Assembly (NCBI RefSeq): GCF_002197755.1
Contig: NZ_NHOT01000013.1
Location: 1-64,000 of the forward strand
Direction: 5' to 3'
DNA length: 64,000 nucleotides
Source: Pedobacter sp. AJM
Lineage (GTDB): Bacteria > Bacteroidota > Bacteroidia > Sphingobacteriales > Sphingobacteriaceae
Position 1 is the stretch's first letter, and each line of letters begins with the position of its first letter. The position numbers and the translations under genes are program-made. Of the stretch, positions 1 to 8,700 are shown in pieces. Under the pieces are notes generated by a model, which was not told the origin of the DNA, did not search any database, and saw only the letters and a list, made by a program, of their open reading frames with translations.

Positions 1-1
1 T

Positions 2-46
2 GATTTTGAAGTGAATATCCGGGTAAATATTGGCAAGAAGCCATAA
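2..46 (+). CDS. possible 3' end of a gene that starts outside the window
   Basis: Only 14 codons are visible, ending in TAA at 44-46. The tail reads DFEVNIRVNIGKKP, which has the alternating pattern of a terminal beta-strand. A clear intrinsic terminator follows at 99-127, which supports a rightward transcript ending here. Too little is present to name a product, and the frame could be open by chance. Confidence 0.25.
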   Translation, partial: DFEVNIRVNIGKKP

Positions 47-98
47 TGCGCCAGGCTGCATAAACCCTGAAACAAGTTCAGAATGACGACCGAATAAA

Positions 99-127
99 GC
101 CGCAGATCTAAGTATCTGTGGCTTTTT
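99..127 (+). terminator. intrinsic terminator
   Basis: A perfect 9-bp stem (GCCGCAGAT / ATCTGTGGC) with a 6-nt loop is followed by TTTTTG. It fits the end of a rightward gene entering from the left edge. Confidence 0.7.
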
Positions 128-213
128 GTTTTATATCAATACCACAATATAACCCCTATCCGCACCTTTCTCACCAGAACCAATTATCGCACCTGCAATA
201 TGCTCTACACAAT

Positions 214-486
214 CTGCACCCCGCTACCGGCCTGGGAGATGATGGAAGGAGAAGCCGTTGAAATTTTTGCACCTCCGTTCAAATGACCCCACTGCCCAAG
301 GTAGCGCACACGGCTCCCTCGAAATTAATCTTTATGACAAAACAAAATCGAGTCCTTGTGCTACCGCCATTAAAATTTCGACGCGCTAATCCGACATCAG
401 GTCCAAGCCTTGATTGTTTGCTTCTTTGTTATCAAGAACAAAGAAGAAGAGCCCCTCGGCGGCGGTGAGCCGAAGCAAGCCAGAGC
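214..486. repeat. interspersed intergenic repeat, copy 1
   Basis: About 273 bp running from CTGCACCCCGCTACCGG to GCAAGCCAGAGC. It is nearly identical to 653-924 and shares its ends and several internal blocks with 1084-1338 and 2777-3164. It contains the block CCCCTCGGCGGCGGTGAGCC. Short frames inside it are not conserved between copies, so it is treated as non-coding. Confidence 0.8.
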
Positions 487-652
487 TTAGGGCAAAATAA
501 AAAAGTACAGCAGAATAGTGAAAGCATTAAGGTTCCCGCCTGCGTGGGAATGACGGCCGTGTTAGAAATATTTTTAAAGGTTAAGTACAAAGATCTCTCC
601 ACTGCGGTCGAGATGACGATTGATCTCAAGTGAAATTAAGGGTAATATCCCT

Positions 653-924
653 CTGCACCCTGCTATCCGGCCTGGGAGATGATGGAAGGAGAAGCCGTTG
701 AAATTTTTGCACCTCCGTTCAAATGCCCCCACTGCCCAAGGTAGCGCAAACGGCTCCCTCGAAATTAATCTTATGACAAAAAAAATCGAGTCCTTGTGCT
801 ACCGCCATTAAAATTTCGACGCGCTAATCCGACATCAGGTCCAAGCCTTGATTGTTTGCTTCTTTGTTATCAAGAACAAAGAAGAAGAGCCCCTCGGCGG
901 CGGTGAGCCGAAGCAAGCCAGAGC
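653..924. repeat. interspersed intergenic repeat, copy 2
   Basis: Nearly identical to copy 1. It differs by a few substitutions and small indels in homopolymer runs, for example one T fewer in the AATCTTTATG stretch. The two copies are direct repeats separated by about 165 bp, so recombination between them could delete or amplify the interval. Confidence 0.8.
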
Positions 925-1083
925 ATGGGGCAAACTTCTTAGATGATGAGTAAACACGAACAAATGAGAAGCATTAACAAATCCTTCGTACTTCAGTAGG
1001 AAAGATTGCTTCGCCGGCTGAAAAAGCCGCCTCGCAATGACGATTAACGAATCATCTGCATCCCGCTATAGTCACCACGCTAT

Positions 1084-1338
1084 CTGCACCCTGCTACCGG
1101 CCTGGGAGATTTTCGTAGGAAAAAGCACGAAAATCTATGCACTTCCCCTCATTACCCCACATCCCAAGGCAGAATCAAGCTTGTGCGCTGGGATAAGAAA
1201 GGGTAAAAGCCTAGAGGCTGCCGCAATCAAGATTTTCGTAGCTTTTTACAAGAAAGGATCCAAGCCTTGATTTTTTGTTACTTTTTCATCAAGGAAAAAG
1301 TAAAAGCCCCTCGGTGGCTAACCGAGGCAAGCCAGAGC
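1084..1338. repeat. interspersed intergenic repeat, copy 3 (diverged)
   Basis: Shares the left end (CTGCACCCTGCTACCGGC), the CAAGCCTTGATT block and the right end (GCCCCTCGGTGGC to GCCAGAGC) with copies 1 and 2, but its centre differs. The centre reads TTTTCGTAGGAAAAAGCACG and recurs in altered form in copy 4. It lies directly upstream of nhaA. Confidence 0.65.
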
Positions 1339-1409
1339 ATGGGGAAAAATAAAAAAGTACAGCAGCTTAGCAAACGCTTTACTATTATTATTTCACTATT
1401 TTTACCCCT

Positions 1410-2606
1410 ATGGCAAAACTCATCAACTTCCAGGCATTTCAGCGTTTCTTCCGCTCCGGACAAGTAGGTGGTTTTTTATTGCTGATCTGCGTCGCCATCT
1501 CCTTACTCCTGGCCAATACCAACTCAAAAGAAAGTTTGGAAAGCTTTTTAGCCACCACAATCGGTTTTGGTGCTGTCAACTACAGCATCCTCGCCTGGAT
1601 TAACGATGCCTTAATGGCCATCTTCTTTTTACTGGTTGGTTTAGAAATCAAACGCGAACTGCTGGAAGGCGAACTTTCTTCCGTGAAAAGTGCAGCATTA
1701 CCCGTTATTGCCGCCTTAGGCGGCATGCTGGTTCCCGCACTGATTTATACCATCTTTAACACAGGCACCGAAACTGCCGGTGGCTGGGGCATCCCCATGG
1801 CAACCGACATTGCCTTTGCCCTCGCCATTATCGCGATACTTGGTAAAAGCATACCCGCCAGTTTAAAAATATTCCTGGCGGCCTTAGCCATTGTGGATGA
1901 TCTCGGTGCCATCCTGGTCATCGCCATCTTTTACACCAATCAAATCCATTTTGAATACCTCGCCATGGCGGGTGGCGTTTTAATTCTACTCAGTTTAATG
2001 AATTATTTCGGCGTGAAGAATCTTTTCTTTTATTTAATCCCAGGGATATTTCTCTGGTATTTCATCCACCACTCCGGCATCCACGCCACCATTGCAGGGG
2101 TATTACTGGCTTTTACCATCCCCACTAACGAAACGGATAATGAATCACCGTTGGAGAAACTGGAACATGCTTTAACCGTCCCTGTAAACTACCTCATCAT
2201 GCCGGTTTTCGCCCTGGCGAATACCAATATCACGTTCCGGAAAGAAATGCTGACCGGACTGGTTTCGCCTCTTGGTCTGGGCATCATCATCGGTTTATTT
2301 GCAGGAAAAACCATTGGTGTCACCTTTTTCAGCTGGCTGGCCGTGAAACTGAAATGGGCCGGTTTACCCACCGGCGCCGGCTGGAAACACATCTTAGGTT
2401 TGGGTATGCTCGCCGGAATCGGTTTTACCATGTCGATCTTTATTGCCCTGCTGTCTTTTAGCAATGCGCTGCATGTTTCAGAAGCTAAGTTTGCGATATT
2501 AACGGCTTCGGTTTTATCAGGTGTGGTAGGTTTTGTGTTTTTGAAATCGGTTAAAGCCCAGGAATTAACTATAGAAGGCAGTTTAACCACAGAGGACACA
2601 AAGTAA
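1410..2606 (+). CDS. nhaA: Na+/H+ antiporter NhaA
   Basis: A 398-aa inner-membrane protein with about twelve hydrophobic segments. It is the NhaA-type electrogenic antiporter that exports Na+ in exchange for protons. The family's key residues fall at the same positions as in the E. coli protein: TDIAFALA with D133, and AIVDDLGA with D163 and D164. The length is normal for the family. The ATG at 1410 is the first in frame and precedes the first membrane segment. The last residues (SLTTEDTK) and the stop codon are encoded by an intergenic-type repeat (2586-2625), so the native C-terminus may have been replaced. Repeat copies lie on both sides, and there is no obvious operon partner. Confidence 0.95.
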   Translation: MAKLINFQAFQRFFRSGQVGGFLLLICVAISLLLANTNSKESLESFLATTIGFGAVNYSILAWINDALMAIFFLLVGLEIKRELLEGELSSVKSAALPVIAALGGMLVPALIYTIFNTGTETAGGWGIPMATDIAFALAIIAILGKSIPASLKIFLAALAIVDDLGAILVIAIFYTNQIHFEYLAMAGGVLILLSLMNYFGVKNLFFYLIPGIFLWYFIHHSGIHATIAGVLLAFTIPTNETDNESPLEKLEHALTVPVNYLIMPVFALANTNITFRKEMLTGLVSPLGLGIIIGLFAGKTIGVTFFSWLAVKLKWAGLPTGAGWKHILGLGMLAGIGFTMSIFIALLSFSNALHVSEAKFAILTASVLSGVVGFVFLKSVKAQELTIEGSLTTEDTK

Positions 2607-2625
2607 AACACAGAGAGGCACAGAG
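2586..2625. repeat. ACCACAGAGG / CACAGAG repeat overlapping the nhaA stop
   Basis: The stretch has the form ACCACAGAGGACACAAAG followed by ACACAGAGAGGCACAGAG, an internally repetitive motif. From general experience such motifs are widespread in bacterial intergenic DNA. It supplies the last codons and TAA of nhaA. Confidence 0.55.
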
Positions 2626-2696
2626 CCCTATCCACCTATCGACCCTTTACCCTAAGGGAATAGAAATCAAAGAGAATCTCCTCATAACCACCCCCA

Positions 2697-2717
2697 CCCC
2701 TCCTAAATTAGGAGGGG
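2697..2717. repeat. CCCCTCC palindromic hairpin repeat
   Basis: Perfect 7-bp inverted repeat CCCCTCC / GGAGGGG around TAAATTA. It lies about 90 bp after nhaA and may act as a terminator, but it has no T-run. The form suggests a REP-like interspersed element. Confidence 0.5.
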
Positions 2718-2776
2718 AGTTTCCCTCATAGTTTCAAAGGGATCAATCCATGGATGCTCCCTCTACTCCTCGCAAT

Positions 2777-3164
2777 CTGCACCCTGCTATCCGGCCTCGC
2801 AGATTTTCGCCGGAAAAAGCACGGAAAGCTTTGTACTCACCCTCATACCCCACAGCACAAGGCAGGATCAAAGCGGGAGCGGTGGAATAAAGCAAGGGCT
2901 AAGAGCCTCGATGCTGCCGCAAATAAGATTTCCGTAGCTTTTTACAAGAATTGCGCAGCAATCTTTTATACCTATAAAAACAATATGACCACATAAAAAA
3001 CGGATGCAAGCCTTTCAGTTATGCCTTTGTGTTTGTTATTTTTAATGGCAGGCATGCTTTCGCTGCGCTCAGGTTTGTTACTTTTGGATCAAGCCAAAAG
3101 TAAGAGCCCCTCGGCGGCGGTGGACCTGTACCGATTTTTCATCGGTAGCCGAGGCAAGCCCGAG
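2777..3164. repeat. interspersed intergenic repeat, copy 4 (expanded)
   Basis: Begins CTGCACCCTGCTATCCGGC and ends GAGGCAAGCCCGAG. Its centre resembles copy 3 (TTTTCGCCGGAAAAAGCACG, then TAGCTTTTTACAAGAA). It carries extra inserts, including a small hairpin TACCGAT / ATCGGTA at 3129-3147 within the CCTCGGCGGCGG block. It is followed by the motif GTTCCCGCCTGCGCGGGAA. Confidence 0.6.
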
Positions 3165-3236
3165 TTTGAGCCAAAACACAAGCGCTTTAAGGTTCCCGCC
3201 TGCGCGGGAATGACGATAGTATTAGTAATGGCCCCC

Positions 3237-4541
3237 TTACCCCCTCTTCACCTCATACCACCGCTCCACCCCCTCTACAAACCCCTCAAAAAAATCCTGA
3301 TAATACCCTTTCAACACCTGCACCCTAAAATTTAACCTGCTAAAAAACCAAACCAGTTTATAATCCATTTCGGCCTCAAGCAAATACCATAAATACGGTT
3401 TACCCCTATCGCAAACCAAAAACAAGCTAGGCTGATCGGTATTCAGATGCAGCAATTTCCCTTTCACCTTAAGCTTCAGTTCCAGTTCGTAATAATCGCC
3501 CTCGTCTTTTAATACAAAACTTAAAACAGGTACCTCCATCGAAAATTCAACCAGTTTCATATCCCGCATTACCGGTTTGCCCGTAACATTACGCATGCTA
3601 TAAGTGTAGAGGTAGTGTGTAAAGCGTTGCAGCATCAATAGCGGCAAAGCCTTGTTCCATAATTTTAAAAGCGCCAGCTGGTTAGCATCATTAAGTTTAT
3701 GGTTTTCGGCTACTTTTTCGGGCAGGTGGGCATTAACGTTAAAGCGGATAGCAGCTAGCTCTTTCATGGCGAAGCAAATGCTGTTCAGCTCCTCCTGTTC
3801 TGGCGAGAGGCTTATGCCATCCACATCGTGCGGATTTAACACGAAACGTTTAAAAGATTTAACCGTTTTAAGGTAAGCCGTGGCCGCGAAAACATAGGGA
3901 ATTAAAAAAGGATAATGGTTGCTGTGGAAATTCCGCAGATCGGTATTGGCAAAACAATAGCCAATGCTAACTGGTGCCAAACGTGCCATAACTTGTTTAT
4001 TCAATAACCTCTCCCGCGGTACTACCGCACGTTCGGTAACATCCGGCAAATCATCACCAGGCCTAAACAAACCGCTAAACTTTTTCTTCAATACAATGGT
4101 AAAACCGCCCGGTTTCTTCACCACATCTACATATCCCGACCGCTTGTTGCCCAAAGCAAAACAGGCCGGCCAGTAATATTCCTGAAAATCGCAGTAACCA
4201 TTCCGCATCATGGCCCGCAAAGTAAGGTAAGCATAACGCCCCAGGTAGCTTTCATCCGTATCAACACTACAGCTTACCAACAGGTTATCGTATTCTACCG
4301 CGATGTAAACCCTTGCTTCTTCCCCTCCCAATTTGCCATGAACGGTTAACAAACCCTGATCAAAAGAAAGCGATGTGCTGGCCAACGGCTCAGGCTTTTT
4401 ACCTACGCTAAATGTATTATGTAATCTGCTAGCGATCTGCTCCAGCACCGCTAACCTTAACACCCTGCTCCCCTTTTCAAAAGGCAGTTCGTAAAACCGC
4501 GAAAGCGGTTTCCCTGAAATGGTAATGGATTTAGCTTTCAT
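3237..4541 (-). CDS. unrecognised 434-aa protein
   Basis: I do not recognise the family. The protein is soluble, has no signal peptide or membrane segment, and is rich in aromatic and basic residues. It starts MKAKSITISGKPLSRFYELP. The C-terminal part (GDYYELELKLKVKGK, then FEGFVEGVERWYEV) has a beta-rich feel. One possibility is that it equals the non-catalytic N-terminal half of a larger Bacteroidota SNF2-type helicase. No helicase motif is present and I cannot verify this. It ends only about 70 bp from the repeat block, so truncation is conceivable. A 7-bp inverted repeat (ACTCGTA / TACGAGT, 4542-4561) abuts the start codon and could be an operator. Confidence 0.8.
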   Translation of the reverse strand: MKAKSITISGKPLSRFYELPFEKGSRVLRLAVLEQIASRLHNTFSVGKKPEPLASTSLSFDQGLLTVHGKLGGEEARVYIAVEYDNLLVSCSVDTDESYLGRYAYLTLRAMMRNGYCDFQEYYWPACFALGNKRSGYVDVVKKPGGFTIVLKKKFSGLFRPGDDLPDVTERAVVPRERLLNKQVMARLAPVSIGYCFANTDLRNFHSNHYPFLIPYVFAATAYLKTVKSFKRFVLNPHDVDGISLSPEQEELNSICFAMKELAAIRFNVNAHLPEKVAENHKLNDANQLALLKLWNKALPLLMLQRFTHYLYTYSMRNVTGKPVMRDMKLVEFSMEVPVLSFVLKDEGDYYELELKLKVKGKLLHLNTDQPSLFLVCDRGKPYLWYLLEAEMDYKLVWFFSRLNFRVQVLKGYYQDFFEGFVEGVERWYEVKRG

Positions 4542-4591
4542 ACTCGTATGGTTTTACGAGTCTTGTTGGGCAGAACAGCCCTAAACAATAA

Positions 4592-4743
4592 ATGTGGGAC
4601 TGCTACCATGGTTACAATAAAGCTCTGACCCCTTACGCTAACATGGATTTACAGCAGCCCCACATCTATTTCGATGCACAAATATATACATCTACACATA
4701 GATATGGGCATTAATCTGCTGTCTTGCGTTAGCGGGGTCAGAG
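4592..4743. repeat. palindromic non-coding element
   Basis: The 121-nt core (4623-4743) folds back on itself in three nested steps: CTCTGACCCC with GGGGTCAGAG, ACAGCAG with CTGCTGT, and CCCACATCTAT with ATAGATATGGG (one mismatch). A second segment, ATGTGGGACTGCT at 4592-4604, can instead pair with AGCAGCCCCACAT at 4653-4665 (12 of 13). It sits between two transcription units at the left edge of the defence island. It may be a MITE-like element, a structured RNA or a double terminator. Confidence 0.55.
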
Positions 4744-4859
4744 ATGCAACCACAAGACTTTTATTAATACCTAATTACAATACCTAAATATAGAAATTTA
4801 TTTCTGTTGTTACAAGATCTTATAACAAAAAATGTATTTTATTTTAGTGTATTTATTGA

Positions 4860-5084
4860 ATGAATGAAGAAAGGGATAGAAAACGTTTAAAAACGTTTGG
4901 ACAGAACTTAAGGACAATAAGAGAAAAACTAAATTTAAGCCAAGATCAGGTAGTGGCGAATTGTGACTTGACGAAAGGAAACCTAAGTAATATAGAGAAT
5001 GGAAATAAAGATTTTACATTTACAACGCTTTTAGAAATAGCAAAAGGATTAGGAATACCCCCAAAAGAGTTATTGGATTTTTAG
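4860..5084 (+). CDS. XRE-family HTH transcriptional regulator
   Basis: A 74-aa single-domain Cro/C1-type DNA-binding protein. The helix-turn-helix covers roughly residues 12-70 (FGQNLRTIREKLNLSQDQV, then TKGNLSNIENGN). It stands alone upstream of a restriction-modification-like island, the usual place for a controller protein. Its likely target is a promoter of the island, which is inference. A 51-aa membrane peptide follows after 23 bp and probably shares the transcript. The ATG at 4860 leaves only 11 residues before the domain, which fits small regulators. Confidence 0.85.
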   Translation: MNEERDRKRLKTFGQNLRTIREKLNLSQDQVVANCDLTKGNLSNIENGNKDFTFTTLLEIAKGLGIPPKELLDF

Positions 5085-5107
5085 CAATTTTAAATGTATT
5101 TAATAAA

Positions 5108-5263
5108 ATGATTGAAACAAAAGATCTATTTTATATTATAGGAATCTCGTCGACAATGCTTATTGGCTTGTTCAATTATTTTATCTCAATTAAAAACCGT
5201 AGAAATAGCTTAAGAGAGCACGTTTATAGTTCGAAAATTGAGAATAGAATGTTCAAGAAATAA
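5108..5263 (+). CDS. small single-pass membrane protein
   Basis: A 51-codon frame starting MIETKDLFYIIGISSTMLIG. It has one hydrophobic segment at about residues 7-28, followed by a strongly basic tail (KNRRNSLR), as expected for a small protein with its C-terminus in the cytoplasm. It lies 23 bp after the XRE gene on the same strand and ends 15 bp before an intrinsic terminator, which argues for a real two-gene unit. No family is recognised. It could be a membrane-acting effector or accessory of the defence locus, or a chance frame. Confidence 0.45.
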   Translation: MIETKDLFYIIGISSTMLIGLFNYFISIKNRRNSLREHVYSSKIENRMFKK

Positions 5264-5278
5264 ATATAATAATAAATG

Positions 5279-5302
5279 CCCGATCAGAAATGATTGGGTT
5301 TT
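5279..5302 (+). terminator. intrinsic terminator with GAAA tetraloop
   Basis: 8-bp stem CCCGATCA / TGATTGGG (one G-T pair) closed by GAAA and followed by TTTTA. It ends the XRE-membrane peptide unit and lies just before the end of the convergent nuclease gene. Confidence 0.65.
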
Positions 5303-5306
5303 ACTG

Positions 5307-5708
5307 TTAAAGCATTCTCACCTCATCTTCCGATACAAAATATACTTGTATACCAAGTTTATCCATAGATTTCTTAATGTATAACATCATTGGCTCATGA
5401 TTCATAGGGAACGCCATTGCGAATTGAGCATCTTGATGCTCTGGTTTATCCATCGATCTTAGCGTTGTAAATAATGCAACTGCTCCGTGAGACCATATTT
5501 GATTACCTGTAAAATATTTCCCATAACGTTTAGAATTTTCATTGGCGCTGGTTTCACCTTTAACCTCTACATAAAATTTCTTGCCGTTCGGTGCAATAGC
5601 AGTAATATCAAAACCTTTTTGTTTTGTAGTTAATGATGATATTTCTGTGTAATTATTTTTATTTAAATAGGTTACAAATAATTTAGTGATATGATTTTCT
5701 GTTAGCAT
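5307..5708 (-). CDS. small PD-(D/E)XK nuclease-like protein
   Basis: A 133-aa protein with the core signature of the PD-(D/E)XK nuclease fold: D34 in GFDITAIAPNG and the E48-V49-K50 triad in FYVEVKGET. This matches the restriction-endonuclease-like (Mrr/HsdR-N-like) superfamily. It is the last gene of the leftward island operon, 68 bp after the PLD-helicase gene. It may be the cleaving or sensing nuclease of the system. The fold call rests on motif and spacing, and the substrate is unknown. It lacks any extra DNA-binding domain, so it probably works with the helicase. Confidence 0.75.
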   Translation of the reverse strand: MLTENHITKLFVTYLNKNNYTEISSLTTKQKGFDITAIAPNGKKFYVEVKGETSANENSKRYGKYFTGNQIWSHGAVALFTTLRSMDKPEHQDAQFAMAFPMNHEPMMLYIKKSMDKLGIQVYFVSEDEVRML

Positions 5709-5776
5709 TATTAGGGTTTATAAGTTAAATAGTATTGGATTTCAATTGTATTAAAAAAAATGCAACATAAAAAATC

Positions 5777-8700
5777 TTATGCGCAATAATTTTCAACAGA
5801 AATGATTACTTCATTGTGGTACTTATCTACTCGTTTTAAAATAATCTCTAAATAATCTGCACCTAAATGATTTTTTAACCAATACACCTCATCGGTAAAT
5901 GCTTTTAACTCTTTTTCAGAAGAACCTTTTGCTAAAGGCTTTCGAGCTAATCTTCCTATCGAGCGAGTAGACAAAGTTCTATATTTTCTTAAGTCTGTCA
6001 ACAATATCTTTATAAAGTCTATTAGGCTTTCTTCATAACCGTTTAACAATTTTAAAGATATTTTTAAATTGTCTAAAGCTCTTTGCTCTAAAGATATTTG
6101 AGTTGTTCTTCCCTTTGCTTGGGGTTTGTGATTTTTTATTTTTTCATAATTCATCCAAAACTGACCCGACAGATTTAACCGTGGCTCTTCAAATTCGCAA
6201 ACAACATTTCTTAATAAATCTTCAAATATAATATCCTGAATTTCACTATTTACATCCTCTTTAGTCTCAATAATTTGAGCAAATAAACTCAAACCTTTTT
6301 TTCTTAGTACGTTGAGTTGATAACTATCGAATTGCTTCGCAGATTTAACACGAGCAGGTAGCTGGTCTATCTTAGTAATAATTTCTGGGTATTTTTCAGC
6401 AATGTCTCTATATTGATTTCTAACTAAAGTTGCAACATTTAATTCTCCCTCGTCATCTGGATTTTGATTAATCTTTTTGAATAAACCAGAGGCATTTGGC
6501 TCTTCAAATTCATCGAACATTTTGGCATCTTCACCCAAAGAGTTGTGAATTAGAAACATTTTTTGTTCTGCAATTTCTCTCGACTTCACAATATCTGCCC
6601 CGGTTATAGTTGGAAAAAAGTTATAGATATATAATTTATCAAATACTTTTGTACCAATACGATTAATACGTCCAACTCGCTGAATAACTCTTGTTGGGTT
6701 CCAAGGAATGTCATAATTGATAATTACACCTGCTCTATTTAAGTTAAACCCCTCTGATAATTTATCTGAAGTAATGATTAGATCAAAGTTATTAGTTTGT
6801 TTGGCTTTGTACTGGGCATTAAAGTCTGAATTCAAATTGGTAGCTAATTCTTTCGAAACTTTACCGTCGCAGACCAACATTCTATTACCAAACTCTTTCC
6901 TGAAATACGGCTCTAAATGTTTAATGGTATCCACATATTCAGAGAATAGTATCACTTTTCTATTTGGATCTTTTGCTAAAATTTCTTTTATTTCTCTAGT
7001 AACTTCCGATCTTTTTGGATCATGCTCTACAATGTTTAAAACCTCTAGTTTGGCTTTTATTTCTTCAAAAATGACAATGTCGCTATCTATATCCGCAAAG
7101 AACTCGTCTTTAAGTTCAAATTCATCAATTTGATAGACAGTTGTATTTTTTGGAGTTTTCTTTCTTAAATCGCCGATAGCAAATTTCGTTAAATGCGCTT
7201 CAATCTCCTCTTCAGTATATTTGTAAATATCTTCGATAAAAGCTCTATCTAAAATGTATTGATTTCCTGATTTATTGATAAAATCCCTAACCAAAATATG
7301 AACATTTAAAAATCTATCAATTGATTTACTGAATGCGCCAAAGGAGCTTTCGAAACGCTTAACCAACAAACGTCTCATAAAATCGAATAAATTTCGCTGT
7401 TGTTGGTAAGCCCTATTTCCCTTTTCATCGAGCTTTTCTTCGTCGTCAACTTGTTTCTCGTAAGCAAATGGCTGATAAATTGCACCCTTAAATCTACCTT
7501 CCTCTGCAAAATACTCGCTAACAACAGCATCATAAAAAGTATTTTGAGCTGGTGAAAGTTCATAGAATAATTCTATCGGATCTTCTACCTTAGAAAGTTC
7601 CCTAACTTCTTCTGCATAAATATAATCCTGTTTTAAATCTAATCTATTACGTCTAATCACTACAGATGATATGATTTGCTTAATCTGATTAGCTAAGGTT
7701 TTTGTGGCATTACGTACTTTCTGAATATCAATAGGCAAATGTTCATCAATAATCACTTTGTAAAGGAGTTCCGCCTTACGTCTTTTTTCTGGGTTAACAG
7801 AATTGTAATTTTTTGTAATAATAGAAAACTGCTTAAAACGATAATTGAAATTACTAAATAGTGCTTCTAAATTATCTTCAACCGTAATGCCCGATTTACC
7901 TGGGATTATGAATAATTTCAATAAAGAGAATATATCTGCAGGCGAGTTATTAAATGGTGTTGCAGTCAATAGAATAACAATTCTATTACGGCATATGTTC
8001 AGCAATGCCTCATAATCTGCAGTATCTTGATTTCTAAAATAATGTGCCTCATCTATAATTAGCACGTCGATACCGTTGTTATCTATCGTTTCAGCAATTT
8101 CTTCTAAACGACCTCTACTTTGAACATCCCAGTCGTACAGCTTAAATTTCTCTATATATTCCCACCATCCTGTATGGTAAATTTTATCTCCGATTAAACC
8201 TGGAGGGCAAATAACCATTCCTCTTTTACCAATATTTTTTGCAATTAACGATGCAATAACAGATTTACCTAAGCCTACCACATCGGCTACTATAACACCA
8301 TTGTATTCTTGAATGATGGTTAAAGCTTGGTTTACGGCATCTGTTTGATAAGCATAATTTTTAAAGCCAATATTTTCCAACAGATTTTCTATCTCTGGCT
8401 TAATCTGCTTTTGCAATTGCAAATCGAGGTAAGTTTTCAAGATTAATACATAAGCTTCGAAAGGTGTAACCGGTGCTACTTGGGTTTTGTGCTTAACAAA
8501 CTCAATTAAAAAAGTTTTGCGTTCTTCCTCTTCAGAGATTGGAACTGCCTTTTCCCATAATTCATCGAAATAGGTTTCAGCTTCTATAAAACCATAATCT
8601 TTAATTTCTACATTAAATTCTTCTTGGCCTGATAGACCTGCCCTAGTTAAATTGCTACTACCGGTAACAAATTGCCCGTCCATATCTTGCAGTTCTGCTT

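Noticed and set aside
283..468. Short frames inside the repeat copies (also 1037-1270, 2754-2996, 3021-3335)
   Set aside because: They lie within the interspersed repeats, are not preserved between copies and show no domain or start context.
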